From Corella eumyota (lineage: Eukaryota; Chordata; Ascidiacea; Phlebobranchia; Corellidae): DNA of 64,000 bases. The notes beneath the pieces are model-generated. The model did not search any database, had not been told where the DNA came from, and saw only the letters and a program-made list of their open reading frames with translations. The stretch is from assembly GCA_963082875.1 (NCBI GenBank), contig OY720098.1:4836001-4900000 (forward strand). The letters are read 5' to 3'. Shown here piece by piece: positions 37,850-52,000 of this stretch (position 1 is the stretch's first letter; each line of letters starts with the position of its first letter). A program made the translations under genes and the position numbers.

Positions 37850-40800
37850 ATTTTGGGTTTAATTAGGTCACGTGATATTTTTGGCCAATGATATTGCATA
37901 CAAATTTTTTGAAAAATATTTTAAATTTAAAATCGAAAAATATTTGTTTTGTTAGAACTCCACAGGTCCAATTAACGTGTTTACGAAATATTTTTTTAAA
38001 ATATTAATATTCATAAAAGTTATGACACTTTTATTAAAAGTTGATGAAATTTCAAAACCTAAAATTTTATATTTTATTGGGCGCGCATTGGCCTAACTAA
38101 CATTCAAATAAAACACTTTGCAAAAATTTCAAGTAGAACAAAAGTTTGAGCTAATTTATATTTTGGATTTAATTAGGTTACGTGATATTTTTGGCCAATG
38201 ATATTGCATACAAATTTTTTTTAAAAAATTAAAAATTTTAAATCAAAAAATATTTGTTCTGTTAGAACCGCACAGGTCCAATTAACGTGTTTACGAAATA
38301 TTTTTTAAAAATATTAATATTCATAAAAGTTATGACACTTTTATTAAAGTTTGATGAAATTTCAAAACCTAAAATTTTATATTTTATTGGGCGCGCATTG
38401 GCCTAACTAACATTCAAGATAAAAGGTTTCGCAAAAATTTCAAGTAGAACAAAAGTTTGAGCTAATTTATAATTTGGGTTTAATTAGGTCACGTGATATT
38501 TTTGGCCAATGATATTGCATACAAATTTTTTGAAAAAAATTTTAAATTTTAAATCGAAAAATATTTGTTTTGTTAGAACTCCACAGGTCCAATTAACGTG
38601 TTTACAAAATATTTTTTAAAAATATTAATATTCATAAAAGTTATGACACTTTTATTAAAATTTGATGAAATCTCAAAACCTAAAATTTTATATTTTATTG
38701 GGCGCGCATTGGCCTAACTAACATTCAAGATAAAACATTTCGCAAAAATTTCAAGTAGAACAAAAGTTTGAGCTAATTTATATTTTGGATTTAATTAGGT
38801 CACGTGATATTTTTGGCCAATGAGATTGCATACAAATTTTTTTTTTAAAATTAAAAATTTTAAATCAAAAAATATTTGTTCTGTTAGAACCGCACAGGTC
38901 CAATTAACGTGTTTACGAAATATTTTTTAAAAATATTAATATTCATAAAAGTTATGACACTTTTATTAAAATTTGATGAAATTTCAAAACCTAAAATTTT
39001 ATATTTTATTGGGCGCGCATTGGCCTAACTAACATTCAAGATAAAACATTTCGCAAAAATTTCAAGTAGAACAAAAGTTTAAGCTAATTTATATTTTGGG
39101 TTTAATTAGGTCACGTGATATTTTTGGCCAATGATATTGCATACAAATTTTTTGAAAAAAATTTTAAATTTAAAATCGAAAAATATTTGTTTTGTTAGAA
39201 CTCCACAGGTCCAATTAACGTGTTTACAAAATATTTTTTTTAAATATTAATATTCATAAAAGTTATGACACTTTTATTAAAAGTTGATGAAATTTCAAAA
39301 CCTAAAATTTTATATTTTATTGGGCGCACATTGGCCTAACTAACATTCAAATACAACATTTCGCAAAAATTTCAAGTAGAACAAAAGTTTGAGCTAATTT
39401 ATATTTTGGATTTAATTAGGTCACGTGATATTTTTGGCCAATGATATTGCATACAAATTTTTTTTTTAAAATTAAAAATTTTAAATCAAAAAATATTTGT
39501 TCTGTTAGAACCGCACAGGTCCAATTAACGTGTTTACGAAATATTTTTTAAAAATATTAATATTCATAAAAGTTATGACACTTTTATTAAAGTTTGATGA
39601 AATTTCAAAACCTAAAATTTTATATTTTATTGGGCGCGCATTGGCCTAACTAACATTCAAGATAAAAGGTTTCGCAAAAATTTCAAGTAGAACAAAAGTT
39701 TGAGCTAATTTATAATTTGGGTTTAATTAGGTCACGTGATATTTTTGGCCAATGATATTGCATACAAATTTTTTGAAAAAAATTTTAAATTTTAAATCGA
39801 AAAATATTTGTTTTGTTAGAACTCCACAGGTCCTATTAACGTGTTTACGAAATATTTTTTAAAAATATTAATATTCATAAAAGTTATGACACTTTTATTA
39901 AAATTTGATGAAATCTCAAAACCTAAAATTTTATATTTTATTGGGCGCGCATTGGCCTAACTAACATTCAAGATAAAACATTTCGCAAAAATTTCAAGTA
40001 GAACAAAAGTTTGAGCTAATTTATATTTTGGATTTAATTAGGTCACGTGATATTTTTGGCCAATGAGATTGCATACAAATTTTTTTTTTAAAATTAAAAA
40101 TTTTAAATCAAAAAATATTTGTTCTGTTAGAACCGCACAGGTCCAATTAACGTGTTTACGAAATATTTTTTAAAAATATAAATATTCATAAAAGTTATGA
40201 CACTTTTATTAAAATTTGATGAAATTTCAAAACCTAAAATTTTATATTTTATTGGGCGCGCATTGGCCTAACTAACATTCAAGATAAAACATTTCGCAAA
40301 AATTTCAAGTGGAACAAAAGTTTAAGCTAATTTATATTTTGGGTTTAATTAGGTCACGTGATATTTTTGGCCAATGATATTGCATACAAAATTTTTGAAA
40401 AAAATTTTAAATTTAAAATCGAAAAATATTTGTTTTGTTAGAACTCCACAGGTCCAATTAACGTGTTTACGAAACATTTTTTTAAAATATTAATATTCAT
40501 AAAAGTTATGACACTTTTATTAAAAGTTGATGAAATTTCAAAACCTAAAATTTTATATTTTATTGGGCGCGCATTGGCCTAACTAACATTCAAATAAAAC
40601 ATTTCGCAAAAATTTCAAGTAGAACAATAGTTTGAGCTAATTTATATTTTGGATTTAATTAGGTCACGTGATATTTTTGGCCAATGATATTGCATACAAA
40701 TTTTTTTTAAAAAATTAAAAATTTTAAATCAAAAAATATTTGTTCTGTTAGAACCGCACAAGTCCAATTAACGTGTTTACGAAATATTTTTTAAAAATAT

Positions 40801-40900
40801 TAATATTCATAAAAGTTATGACACTTTTATTAAAATTTGATGAAATTTCAAAACCTAAAATTTTATATTTTATTGGGCGCGCATTGGCCTAACTAACTTT
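37850..40900 (+). repeat. Higher-order repeat, 1243-bp period (4 monomers), left block
   Basis: Private variants recur at exactly 1243 bp: AAAAGGTTTC at 38421 and 39664, and TGAGATTGCA at 38821 and 40064. About two and a half copies are present. Confidence 0.85.
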
Positions 40901-40929
40901 CAAGATAAAACATTTCGCAAAAATTTCAA

Positions 40930-43900
40930 GTAGAACAAAAGTTTGAGCTAATTTATATTTTGGATTTAATTACGTCACGTGATATTTTTGGCCAATGATA
41001 TTGCATACAAATTTTTTTTAAATAATTAAAAATTTTAAATCAAAAATATTTGTTCTGTTAAAACCACACAGGTCCAATTAACGTGTTTACGAAATATTTT
41101 TTTAAATTATTAATATCCATAAAAGTTATGACACTTTTATTAAAATTTGATGAAATCTCAAAACCTAAAATTTTATATTTTATTGGGCGCGCATTGGCCT
41201 AACTAACATTCAAGATAAAAGATTTCGCAAAAATTTCAAGTAGAACAAAAGTTTGAGCTAATTTATATGTTGGGTTTAATTAGGTCACGTGATATTTTTG
41301 GCCAATGATATTGCATACAAATTTTTTGAAAAAAATTTTAAATTTTAAATCGAAAAATATTTGTTTTGTTAGAACTCCACAGGTCCAATTAACGTGTTTA
41401 CAAAATATTTTTTTTAAATATAAATATTCATAAAAGTTATGACACTTTTATTAAAATTTGATGAAATTTCAAAGCCTAAAATTTTATATTTTATTGGGCG
41501 CGCATTGGCCTAACTAACATTCAAGGTAAAACATTTCGCAAAAATTTCAAGTAGAACAAAAGTTTGAGCTAATTTATATTTTGGGTTTAATTAGGTCACG
41601 TGATATTTTTGGCCAATGATATTGCATACACATTTTTTGAAAAAAATTTAAAATTTTAAATCGAAAAATATTTGTTTTATTAGAACTCCACAGGTCCAAT
41701 TTACGTGTTTACGAAATATTTTTTAAAATATTAATATTCATAAAAGTTATGACACTTTTATTAGATTTTGATGAAATTTCAAAACCTAAAATTTTATATT
41801 TTATTGGGCGCGCATTGGCCTAACTAACATTCAAGATAAAATATTTCGCAAAAATTTCAAGTAGAACAAAAGTTTGAGCTAATTTATATTTTGGATTTAA
41901 TTAGGTCACGTGATATTTTTGGCCAATGATTTTGCATACAAATTTTTTTTAAATAATTAAAAATTTTAAATCAAAAAATATTTGTTCTGTTAAAACCACA
42001 CAGGTCCAATTAACGTGTTTACGAAATATTTTTTTAAATTATTAATATTCATAAAAGTTATGACACTTTTATTAAAATTTGATGAAATCTCAAAACCTAA
42101 AATTTTATATTTTATTGGGCGCGCATTGGCCTAACTAACATTCAATATAAAAGATTTCGCAAAAATTTTAAGTAGAACAAAAGTTTGAGCTAATTTATAT
42201 GTTGGGTTTAATTAGGTCACGTGATATTTTTGGCCAATGATATTGCATACAAATTTTTTGAAAAAAATTTTAAATTTTAAATCAAAAAATATTTGTTCTG
42301 TTAGAACCGCACAGGTCCAATTAACGTGTTTACGAAATATTTTTTAAAAATATTAATATTCATAAAAGTTATGACACTTTTATTAAAGTTTGATGAAATT
42401 TCAAAACCTAAAATTTTATATTTTATTGGGCGCGCATTGGCCTAACTAACATTCAAGATAAAACATTTCGCAAAAATTTCAAGTAGAACAAAAGTTTAAG
42501 CTAATTTATATTTTGGGTTTAATTAGGTCACGTGATATTTTTGGCCAATGATATTGCATACAAATTTTTTGAAAAAAATTTTAAATTTAAAATCGAAAAA
42601 TATTTGTTTTGTTAGAACTCCACAGGTCCAATTAACGTGTTTACGAAATATTTTTTTAAAATATTAATATTCATAAAAGTTATGACACTTTTATTAAAAG
42701 TTGATGAAATTTCAAAACCTAAAATTTTATATTTTATTGGGCGCGCATTGGCCTAACTAACATTCAAATAAAACATTTTGCAAAAATTTCAAGTAGAACA
42801 AAAGTTTGAGCTAATTTATATTTTGGATTTAATTAGGTCACGTGATATTTTTGGCCAATGATATTGCATACAAATTTTTTGAAAAAAATTTTAAATTTAA
42901 AATCGAAAAATATTTGTTTTGTTAGAACTCCACAGGTCCAATTAACGTGTTTACAAAATATTTTTTTTAAATATTAATATTCATAAAAGTTATGACACTT
43001 TTATTAAAATTTGATGAAATTTCAAAACCTAAAATTTTATATTTTATTGGGCGCGCATTGGCCTAACTAACATTCAAATAAAACATTTCGCAAAAATTTC
43101 AAGTAGAACAAAAGTTTGAGCTAATTTATATTTTGGATTTAATTAGGTCACGTGATATTTTTGGCCAATGATATTGCATACAAATTTTTTTTAAAAAATT
43201 AAAAATTTTAAATCAAAAAATATTTGTTCTGTTAGAACCGCACAGGTCCAATTAACGTGTTTACGAAATATTTTTTAAAAATATTAATATTCATAAAAGT
43301 TATGACACTTTTATTAAAATTTGATGAAATTTCAAAACCTAAAATTTTATATTTTATTGGGCGCGCATTGGCCTAACTAACATTCAAGATAAAACATTTC
43401 GCAAAAATTTCAAGTAGAACAAAAGTTTGAGCTAATTTATATTTTGGATTTAATTACGTCACGTGATATTTTTGGCCAATGATATTGCATACAAATTTTT
43501 TTTAAATAATTAAAAATTTTAAATCAAAAATATTTGTTTTGTTAAAACCACACAGGTCCAATTAACGTGTTTACGAAATATTTTTTTAAATTATTAATAT
43601 CCATAAAAGTTATGACACTTTTATTAAAATTTGATGAAATCTCAAAACCTAAAATTTGATATTTTATTGGGCGCGCATTGGCCTAACTAACATTCAAGAT
43701 AAAAGATTTCGCAAAAATTTCAAGTAGAACAAAAGTTTGAGCTAATTTATATGTTGGGTTTAATTAGGTCACGTGATATTTTTGGCCAATGATATTGCAT
43801 ACAAATTTTTTGAAAAAAATTTTAAATTTTAAATCGAAAAATATTTGTTTTGTTAGAACTCCACAGGTCCAATTAACGTGTTTACAAAATATTTTTTTTA

Positions 43901-45350
43901 AATATAAATATTCATAAAAGTTATGACACTTTTATTAAAATTTGATGAAATTTCAAAGCCTAAAATTTTATATTTTATTGGGCGCGCATTGGCCTAACTA
44001 ACATTCAAGGTAAAACATTTCGCAAAAATTTCAAGTAGAACAAAAGTTTGAGCTAATTTATATTTTGGGTTTAATTAGGTCACGTGATATTTTTGGCCAA
44101 TGATATTGCATACACATTTTTTGAAAAAAATTTAAAATTTTAAATCGAAAAATATTTGTTTTATTAGAACTCCACAGGTCCAATTTACGTGTTTACGAAA
44201 TATTTTTTAAAATATTAATATTCATAAAAGTTATGACACTTTTATTAGATTTTGATGAAATTTCAAAACCTAAAATTTTATATTTTATTGGGCGCGCATT
44301 GGCCTAACTAACATTCAAGATAAAATATTTCGCAAAAATTTCAAGTAGAACAAAAGTTTGAGCTAATTTATATTTTGGATTTAATTAGGTCACGTGATAT
44401 TTTTGGCCAATGATATTGCATACAAATTTTTTTTAAAAAATTAAAAATTTTAAATCAAAAAATATTTGTTTTGTTAAAACCACACAGGTCCAATTAACGT
44501 GTTTACGAAATATTTTTTTAAATTATTAATATTCATAAAAGTTATGACACTTTTATTCAAAATTGATGAAATCTCAAAACCTAAAATTTTATATTTTATT
44601 GGGCGCGCATTGGCCTAACTAACATTCAATATAAAAGATTTCGCAAAAATTTCAAGTAGAACAAAAGTTTGAGCTAATTTATATGTTGGGTTTAATTAGG
44701 TCACGTGATATTTTTGGCCAATGATATTGCATACAAATTTTTTGAAAAAAATTTTAAATTTTAAATCAAAAAATATTTGTTCTGTTAGAACCGCACAGGA
44801 CCAATTAACGTGTTTACGAAATATTTTTTAAAAATATTAATATTCATAAAAGTTATGACACTTTTATTAAAGTTTGATGAAATTTCAAAACCTAAAATTT
44901 TATATTTTATTGGGCGCGCATTGGCCTAACTAACATTCAATATAAAAGATTTCGCAAAAATTTCAAGTAGAACAAAAGTTTAAGCTAATTTATATTTTGG
45001 GTTTAATTAGGTCACGTGATATTTTTGGCCAATGATATTGCATACAAATTTTTTGAAAAAAATTTTAAATTTAAAATCGAAAAATATTTGTTTTGTTAGA
45101 ACTCCACAGGTCCAATTAACGTGTTTACGAAATATTTTTTTAAAATATTAATATTCATAAAAGTTATGACACTTTTATTAAAAGTTGATGAAATTTCAAA
45201 ACCTAAAATTTTATATTTTATTGGGCGCGCATTGGCCTAACTAACATTCAAATAAAACATTTTGCAAAAATTTCAAGTAGAACAAAAGTTTGAGCTAATT
45301 TATATTTTGGATTTAATTAGGTCACGTGATATTTTTGGCCAATGATATTG
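40930..45350 (+). repeat. Higher-order repeat, 2484-bp period (8 monomers)
   Basis: Variant markers recur at 2484 bp: TACGTCACGTG at 40971 and 43455, ATGTTGGG at 41267 and 43751 and again at 42199 and 44683, CACATTTTTTG at 41629 and 44113. A related block with the ATGTTGGG and CACATTTTTTG markers reappears 14626 bp further right (58377 and 58739). Confidence 0.85.
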
Positions 45351-46019
45351 CATACAAATTTTTTTTAAAAAATTAAAAATTTTAAATCAAAAAATATTTG
45401 TTCTGTTAGAACCGCACAGGTCCAATTAACGTGTTTACGAAATATTTTTTAAAAATATTAATATTCATAAAAGTTATGACACTTTTATTAAAATTTGATG
45501 AAATTTCAAAACCTAAAATTTTATATTTTATTGGGCGCGCATTGGCCTAACTAACATTCAAGATAAAACATTTCGCAAAAATTTCAAGTAGAACAAAAGT
45601 TTAAGCTAATTTATATTTTGGGTTTAATTAGGTCACGTGATATTTTTGGCCAATGATATTGCATACAAATTTTTTGAAAAAAATTTTAAATTTAAAATCG
45701 AAAAATATTTGTTTTGTTAGAACTCCACAGGTCCAATTAACGTGTTTACGAAATATTTTTTTAAAATATTAATATTCATAAAAGTTATGACACTTTTATT
45801 AAAAGTTGATGAAATTTCAAAACCTAAAATTTTATATTTTATTGGGCGCGCATTGGCCTAACTAACATTCAAATAAAACATTTCGCAAAAATTTCAAGTA
45901 GAACAAAAGTTTGAGCTAATTTATATTTTGGATTTAATTAGGTCACGTGATATTTTTGGCCAATGATATTGCATACAAATTTTTTTTAAAAAATTAAAAA
46001 TTTTAAATCAGAAAATATT

Positions 46020-49000
46020 TGTTCTGTTAGAACCGCACAGGTCCAATTAACGTGTTTACGAAATATTTTTTAAAAATATTAATATTCATAAAAGTTATGA
46101 CACTTTTATTAAAATTTGATGAAATTTCAAAACCTAAAATTTTATATTTTATTGGGCGCGCATTGGCCTAACTAACATTCAAGATAAAACATTTCGCAAA
46201 AATTTCAAGTAGAACAAAAGTTTAAGCTAATTTATATTTTGGGTTTAATTAGGTCACGTGATATTTTTGGCCAATGATATTGCATACAAATTTTTTGAAA
46301 AAAATTTTAAATTTAAAATCGAAAAATATTTGTTTTGTTAGAACTCCACAGGTCCAATTAACGTGTTTACAAAATATTTTTTTAAAATATTAATATTCAT
46401 AAAAGTTATGACACTTTTATTAAAAGTTGATGAAATTTCAAAACCTAAAATTTTATATTTTATTGGGCGCGCATTGGCCTAACTAACATTCAAATACAAC
46501 ATTTCGCAAAAATTTCAAGTAGAACAAAAGTTTGAGCTAATTTATATTTTGGATTTAATTAGGTCACGTGATATTTTTGGCCAATGATATTGCATACAAA
46601 TTTTTTTTAAAAAATTAAAAATTTTAAATCAAAAAATATTTGTTCTGTTAGAACCGCACAGGTCTAATTAACGTGTTTACGAAATATTTTTTAAAAATAT
46701 TAATATTCATAAAAGTTATGACACTTTTATTAAAATTTGATGAAATTTCAAAACCTAAAATTTTATATTTTATTGGGCGCGCATTGGCCTAACTAACATT
46801 CAAGATAAAACATTTCGCAAAAATTTCAAGTAGAACAAAAGTTTAAGCTAATTTATATTTTGGGTTTAATTAGGTCACGTGATATTTTTGGCCAATGATA
46901 TTGCATACAAATTTTTTTTAAAAAATTAAAAATTTTAAATCAAAAAATATTTGTTCTGTTAGAACCGCACAGGTCCAATTAACGTGTTTACGAAATATTT
47001 TTTAAAAATATTAATATTCATAAAAGTTATGACACTTTTATTAAAATTTGATGAAATTTCAAAACCTAAAATTTTATATTTTATTGGGCGCGCATTGGCC
47101 TAACTAACATTCAAGATAAAACATTTCGCAAAAATTTCAAGTAGAACAAAAGTTTAAGCTAATTTATATTTTGGGTTTAATTAGGTCACGTGATATTTTT
47201 GGCCAATGATATTGCATACAAATTTTTTGAAAAAAATTTTAAATTTAAAATCGAAAAATATTTGTTTTGTTAGAACTCCACTGGTCCAATTAACGTGTTT
47301 ACAAAATATTTTTTTAAAATATTAATATTCATAAAAGTTATGACACTTTTATTAAAAGTTGATGAAATTTCAAAACCTAAAATTTTATATTTTATTGGGC
47401 GCGCATTGGCCTAACTAACATTCAAATACAACATTTCGCAAAAATTTCAAGTAGAACAAAAGTTTGAGCTAATTTATATTTTGGATTTAATTAGGTCACG
47501 TGATATTTTTGGCCAATGATATTGCATACAAATTTTTTTTTTAAAATTAAAAATTTTAAATCAAAAAATATTTGTTCTGTTAGAACCGCACAGGTCCAAT
47601 TAACGTGTTTACGAAATATTTTTTAAAAATATTAATATTCATAAAAGTTATGACACTTTTATTAAAGTTTGATGAAATTTCAAAACCTAAAATTTTATAT
47701 TTTATTGGGCGCGCATTGGCCTAACTAACATTCAAGATAAAAGATTTCGCAAAAATTTCAAGTAGAACAAAAGTTTGAGCTAATTTATAATTTGGGTTTA
47801 ATTAGGTCACGTGATATTTTTGGCCAATGATATTGCATACAAATTTTTTGAAAAAAATTTTAAATTTTAAATCGAAAAATATTTGTTTTGTTAGAACTCC
47901 ACAGGTCCAACTAACGTGTTTACGAAATATTTTTTAAAAATATTAATATTCATAAAAGTTATGACACTTTTATTAAAATTTGATGAAATCTCAAAACCTA
48001 AAATTTTATATTTTATTGGGCGCGCATTGGCCTAACTAACATTCAAGATAAAACATTTCGCAAAAATTTCAAGTAGAACAAAAGTTTGAGCTAATTTATA
48101 TTTTGGATTTAATTAGGTCACGTGATATTTTTGGCCAATGAGATTGCATACAAATTTTTTTTTTAAAATTAAAAATTTTAAATCAAAAAATATTTGTTCT
48201 GTTAGAACCGCACAGGTCCAATTAACGTGTTTACGAAATATTTTTTAAAAATATTAATATTCATAAAAGTTATGACACTTTTATTAAAATTTGATGAAAT
48301 TTCAAAACCTAAAATTTTATATTTTATTGGGCGCGCATTGGCCTAACTAACATTCAAGATAAAACATTTCGCAAAAATTTCAAGTGGAACAAAAGTTTAA
48401 GCTAATTTATATTTTGGGTTTAATTAGGTCACGTGATATTTTTGGCCAATGATATTGCATACAAATTTTTTGAAAAAAATTTTAAATTTAAAATCGAAAA
48501 ATATTTGTTTTGTTAGAACTCCACAGGTCCAATTAACGTGTTTACGAAATATTTTTTTAAAATATTAATATTCATAAAAGTTATGACACTTTTATTAAAA
48601 GTTGATGAAATTTCAAAACCTAAAATTTTATATTTTATTGGGCGCGCATTGGCCTAACTAACATTCAAATAAAACATTTCGCAAAAATTTCAAGTAGAAC
48701 AAAAGTTTGAGCTAATTTATATTTTGGATTTAATTAGGTCACGTGATATTTTTGGCCAATGATATTGCATACAAATTTTTTTTAAAAAATTAAAAATTTT
48801 AAATCAAAAAATATTTGTTCTGTTAGAACCGCACAGGTCCAATTAACGTGTTTACGAAATATTTTTTAAAAATATTAATATTCATAAAAGTTATGACACT
48901 TTTATTAAAATTTGATGAAATTTCAAAACCTAAAATTTTATATTTTATTGGGCGCGCATTGGCCTAACTAACATTCAAGATAAAACATTTCGCAAAAATT

Positions 49001-52000
49001 TCAAGTAGAACAAAAGTTTGAGCTAATTTATATTTTGGATTTAATTACGTCACGTGATATTTTTGGCCAATGATATTGCATACAAATTTTTTTTAAATAA
49101 TTAAAAATTTTAAATCAAAAATATTTGTTCTGTTAAAACCACACAGGTCCAATTAACGTGTTTACGAAATATTTTTTTAAATTATTAATATCCATAAAAG
49201 TTATGACACTTTTATTAAAATTTGATGAAATCTCAAAACCTAAAATTTTATATTTTATTGGGCGCGCATTGGCCTAACTAACATTCAAGATAAAAGATTT
49301 CGCAAAAATTTCAAGTAGAACAAAAGTTTGAGCTAATTTATATGTTGGGTTTAATTAGGTCACGTGATATTTTTGGCCAATGATATTGCATACAAATTTT
49401 TTGAAAAAAATTTTAAATTTTAAATCGAAAAATATTTGTTTTGTTAGAACTCCACAGGTCTTTTTGTTAGAACTCCACAGGTGTTTACGAAATATTTTTT
49501 AAAAATATTAATATTCATAAAAGTTATGACACTTTTATTAAAATTTGATGAAATTTCAAAACCTAAAATTTTATATTTTATTGGGCGCGCATTGGCCTAA
49601 CTAACATTCAAGATAAAACATTTCGCAAAAATTTCAAGTAGAACAAAAGTTTAAGCTAATTTATATTTTGGGTTTAATTAGGTCACGTGATATTTTTGGC
49701 CAATGATATTGCATACAAATTTTTTGAAAAAAATTTTAAATTTAAAATCGAAAAATATTTGTTTTGTTAGAACTCCACAGGTCCAATTAACGTGTTTACG
49801 AAATATTTTTTTTAAAATATTAATATTCATAAAAGTTATGACACTTTTATTAAAAGTTGATGAAATTTCAAAACCTAAAATTTTATATTTTATTGGGCGC
49901 GCATTGGCCTAACTAACATTCAAATAAAACATTTCGCAAAAATTTCAAGTAGAACAAAAGTTTGAGCTAATTTATATTTTGGATTTAATTAGGTCACGTG
50001 ATATTTTTGGCCAATAATATTGCATACAAATTTTTTTTAAAAAATTAAAAATTTTAAATCAAAAAATATTTGTTCTGTTAGAACCGCACAGGTCCAATTA
50101 ACGTGTTTACGAAATATTTTTTAAAAATATTAATATTCATAAAAGTTATGACACTTTTATTAAAATTTGATGAAATTTCAAAACCTAAAATTTTATATTT
50201 TATTGGGCGCGCATTGGCCTAACTAACATTCAAGATAAAACATTTCGCAAAAATTTCAAGTAGAACAAAAGTTTAAGCTAATTTATATTTTGGGTTTAAT
50301 TAGGTCACGTGATATTTTTGGCCAATGATATTGCATACAAATTTTTTGAAAAAAATTTTAAATTTAAAATCGAAAAATATTTGTTTTGTTAGAACTCCAC
50401 AGGTCCAATTAACGTGTTTACAAAATATTTTTTTAAAATATTAATATTCATAAAAGTTATGACACTTTTATTAAAAGTTGATGAAATTTCAAAACCTAAA
50501 ATTTTATATTTTATTGGGCGCGCATTGGCCTAACTAACATTCAAATACAACATTTCGCAAAAATTTCAAGTAGAACAAAAGTTTGAGCTAATTTATATTT
50601 TGGATTTAATTAGGTCACGTGATATTTTTGGCCAATGATATTGCATACAAATTTTTTTTAAAAAATTAAAAATTTTAAATCAAAAAATATTTGTTCTGTT
50701 AGAACCGCACAGGTCTAATTAACGTGTTTACGAAATATTTTTTAAAAATATTAATATTCATAAAAGTTATGACACTTTTATTAAAATTTGATGAAATTTC
50801 AAAACCTAAAATTTTATATTTTATTGGGCGCGCATTGGCCTAACTAACATTCAAGATAAAACATTTCGCAAAAATTTCAAGTAGAACAAAAGTTTAAGCT
50901 AATTTATATTTTGGGTTTAATTAGGTCACGTGATATTTTTGGCCAATGATATTGCATACAAATTTTTTTTAAAAAATTAAAAATTTTAAATCAAAAAATA
51001 TTTGTTCTGTTAGAACCGCACAGGTCCAATTAACGTGTTTACGAAATATTTTTTAAAAATATTAATATTCATAAAAGTTATGACACTTTTATTAAAATTT
51101 GATGAAATTTCAAAACCTAAAATTTTATATTTTATTGGGCGCGCATTGGCCTAACTAACATTCAAGATAAAACATTTCGCAAAAATTTCAAGTAGAACAA
51201 AAGTTTAAGCTAATTTATATTTTGGGTTTAATTAGGTCACGTGATATTTTTGGCCAATGATATTGCATACAAATTTTTTGAAAAAAATTTTAAATTTAAA
51301 ATCGAAAAATATTTGTTTTGTTAGAACTCCACTGGTCCAATTAACGTGTTTACAAAATATTTTTTTAAAATATTAATATTCATAAAAGTTATGACACTTT
51401 TATTAAAAGTTGATGAAATTTCAAAACCTAAAATTTTATATTTTATTGGGCGCGCATTGGCCTAACTAACATTCAAATACAACATTTCGCAAAAATTTCA
51501 AGTAGAACAAAAGTTTGAGCTAATTTATATTTTGGATTTAATTAGGTCACGTGATATTTTTGGCCAATGATATTGCATACAAATTTTTTTTTTAAAATTA
51601 AAAATTTTAAATCAAAAAATATTTGTTCTGTTAGAACCGCACAGGTCCAATTAACGTGTTTACGAAATATTTTTTAAAAATATTAATATTCATAAAAGTT
51701 ATGACACTTTTATTAAAGTTTGATGAAATTTCAAAACCTAAAATTTTATATTTTATTGGGCGCGCATTGGCCTAACTAACATTCAAGATAAAAGATTTCG
51801 CAAAAATTTCAAGTAGAACAAAAGTTTGAGCTAATTTATAATTTGGGTTTAATTAGGTCACGTGATATTTTTGGCCAATGATATTGCATACAAATTTTTT
51901 GAAAAAAATTTTAAATTTTAAATCGAAAAATATTTGTTTTGTTAGAACTCCACAGGTCCAATTAACGTGTTTACGAAATATTTTTTAAAAATATTAATAT

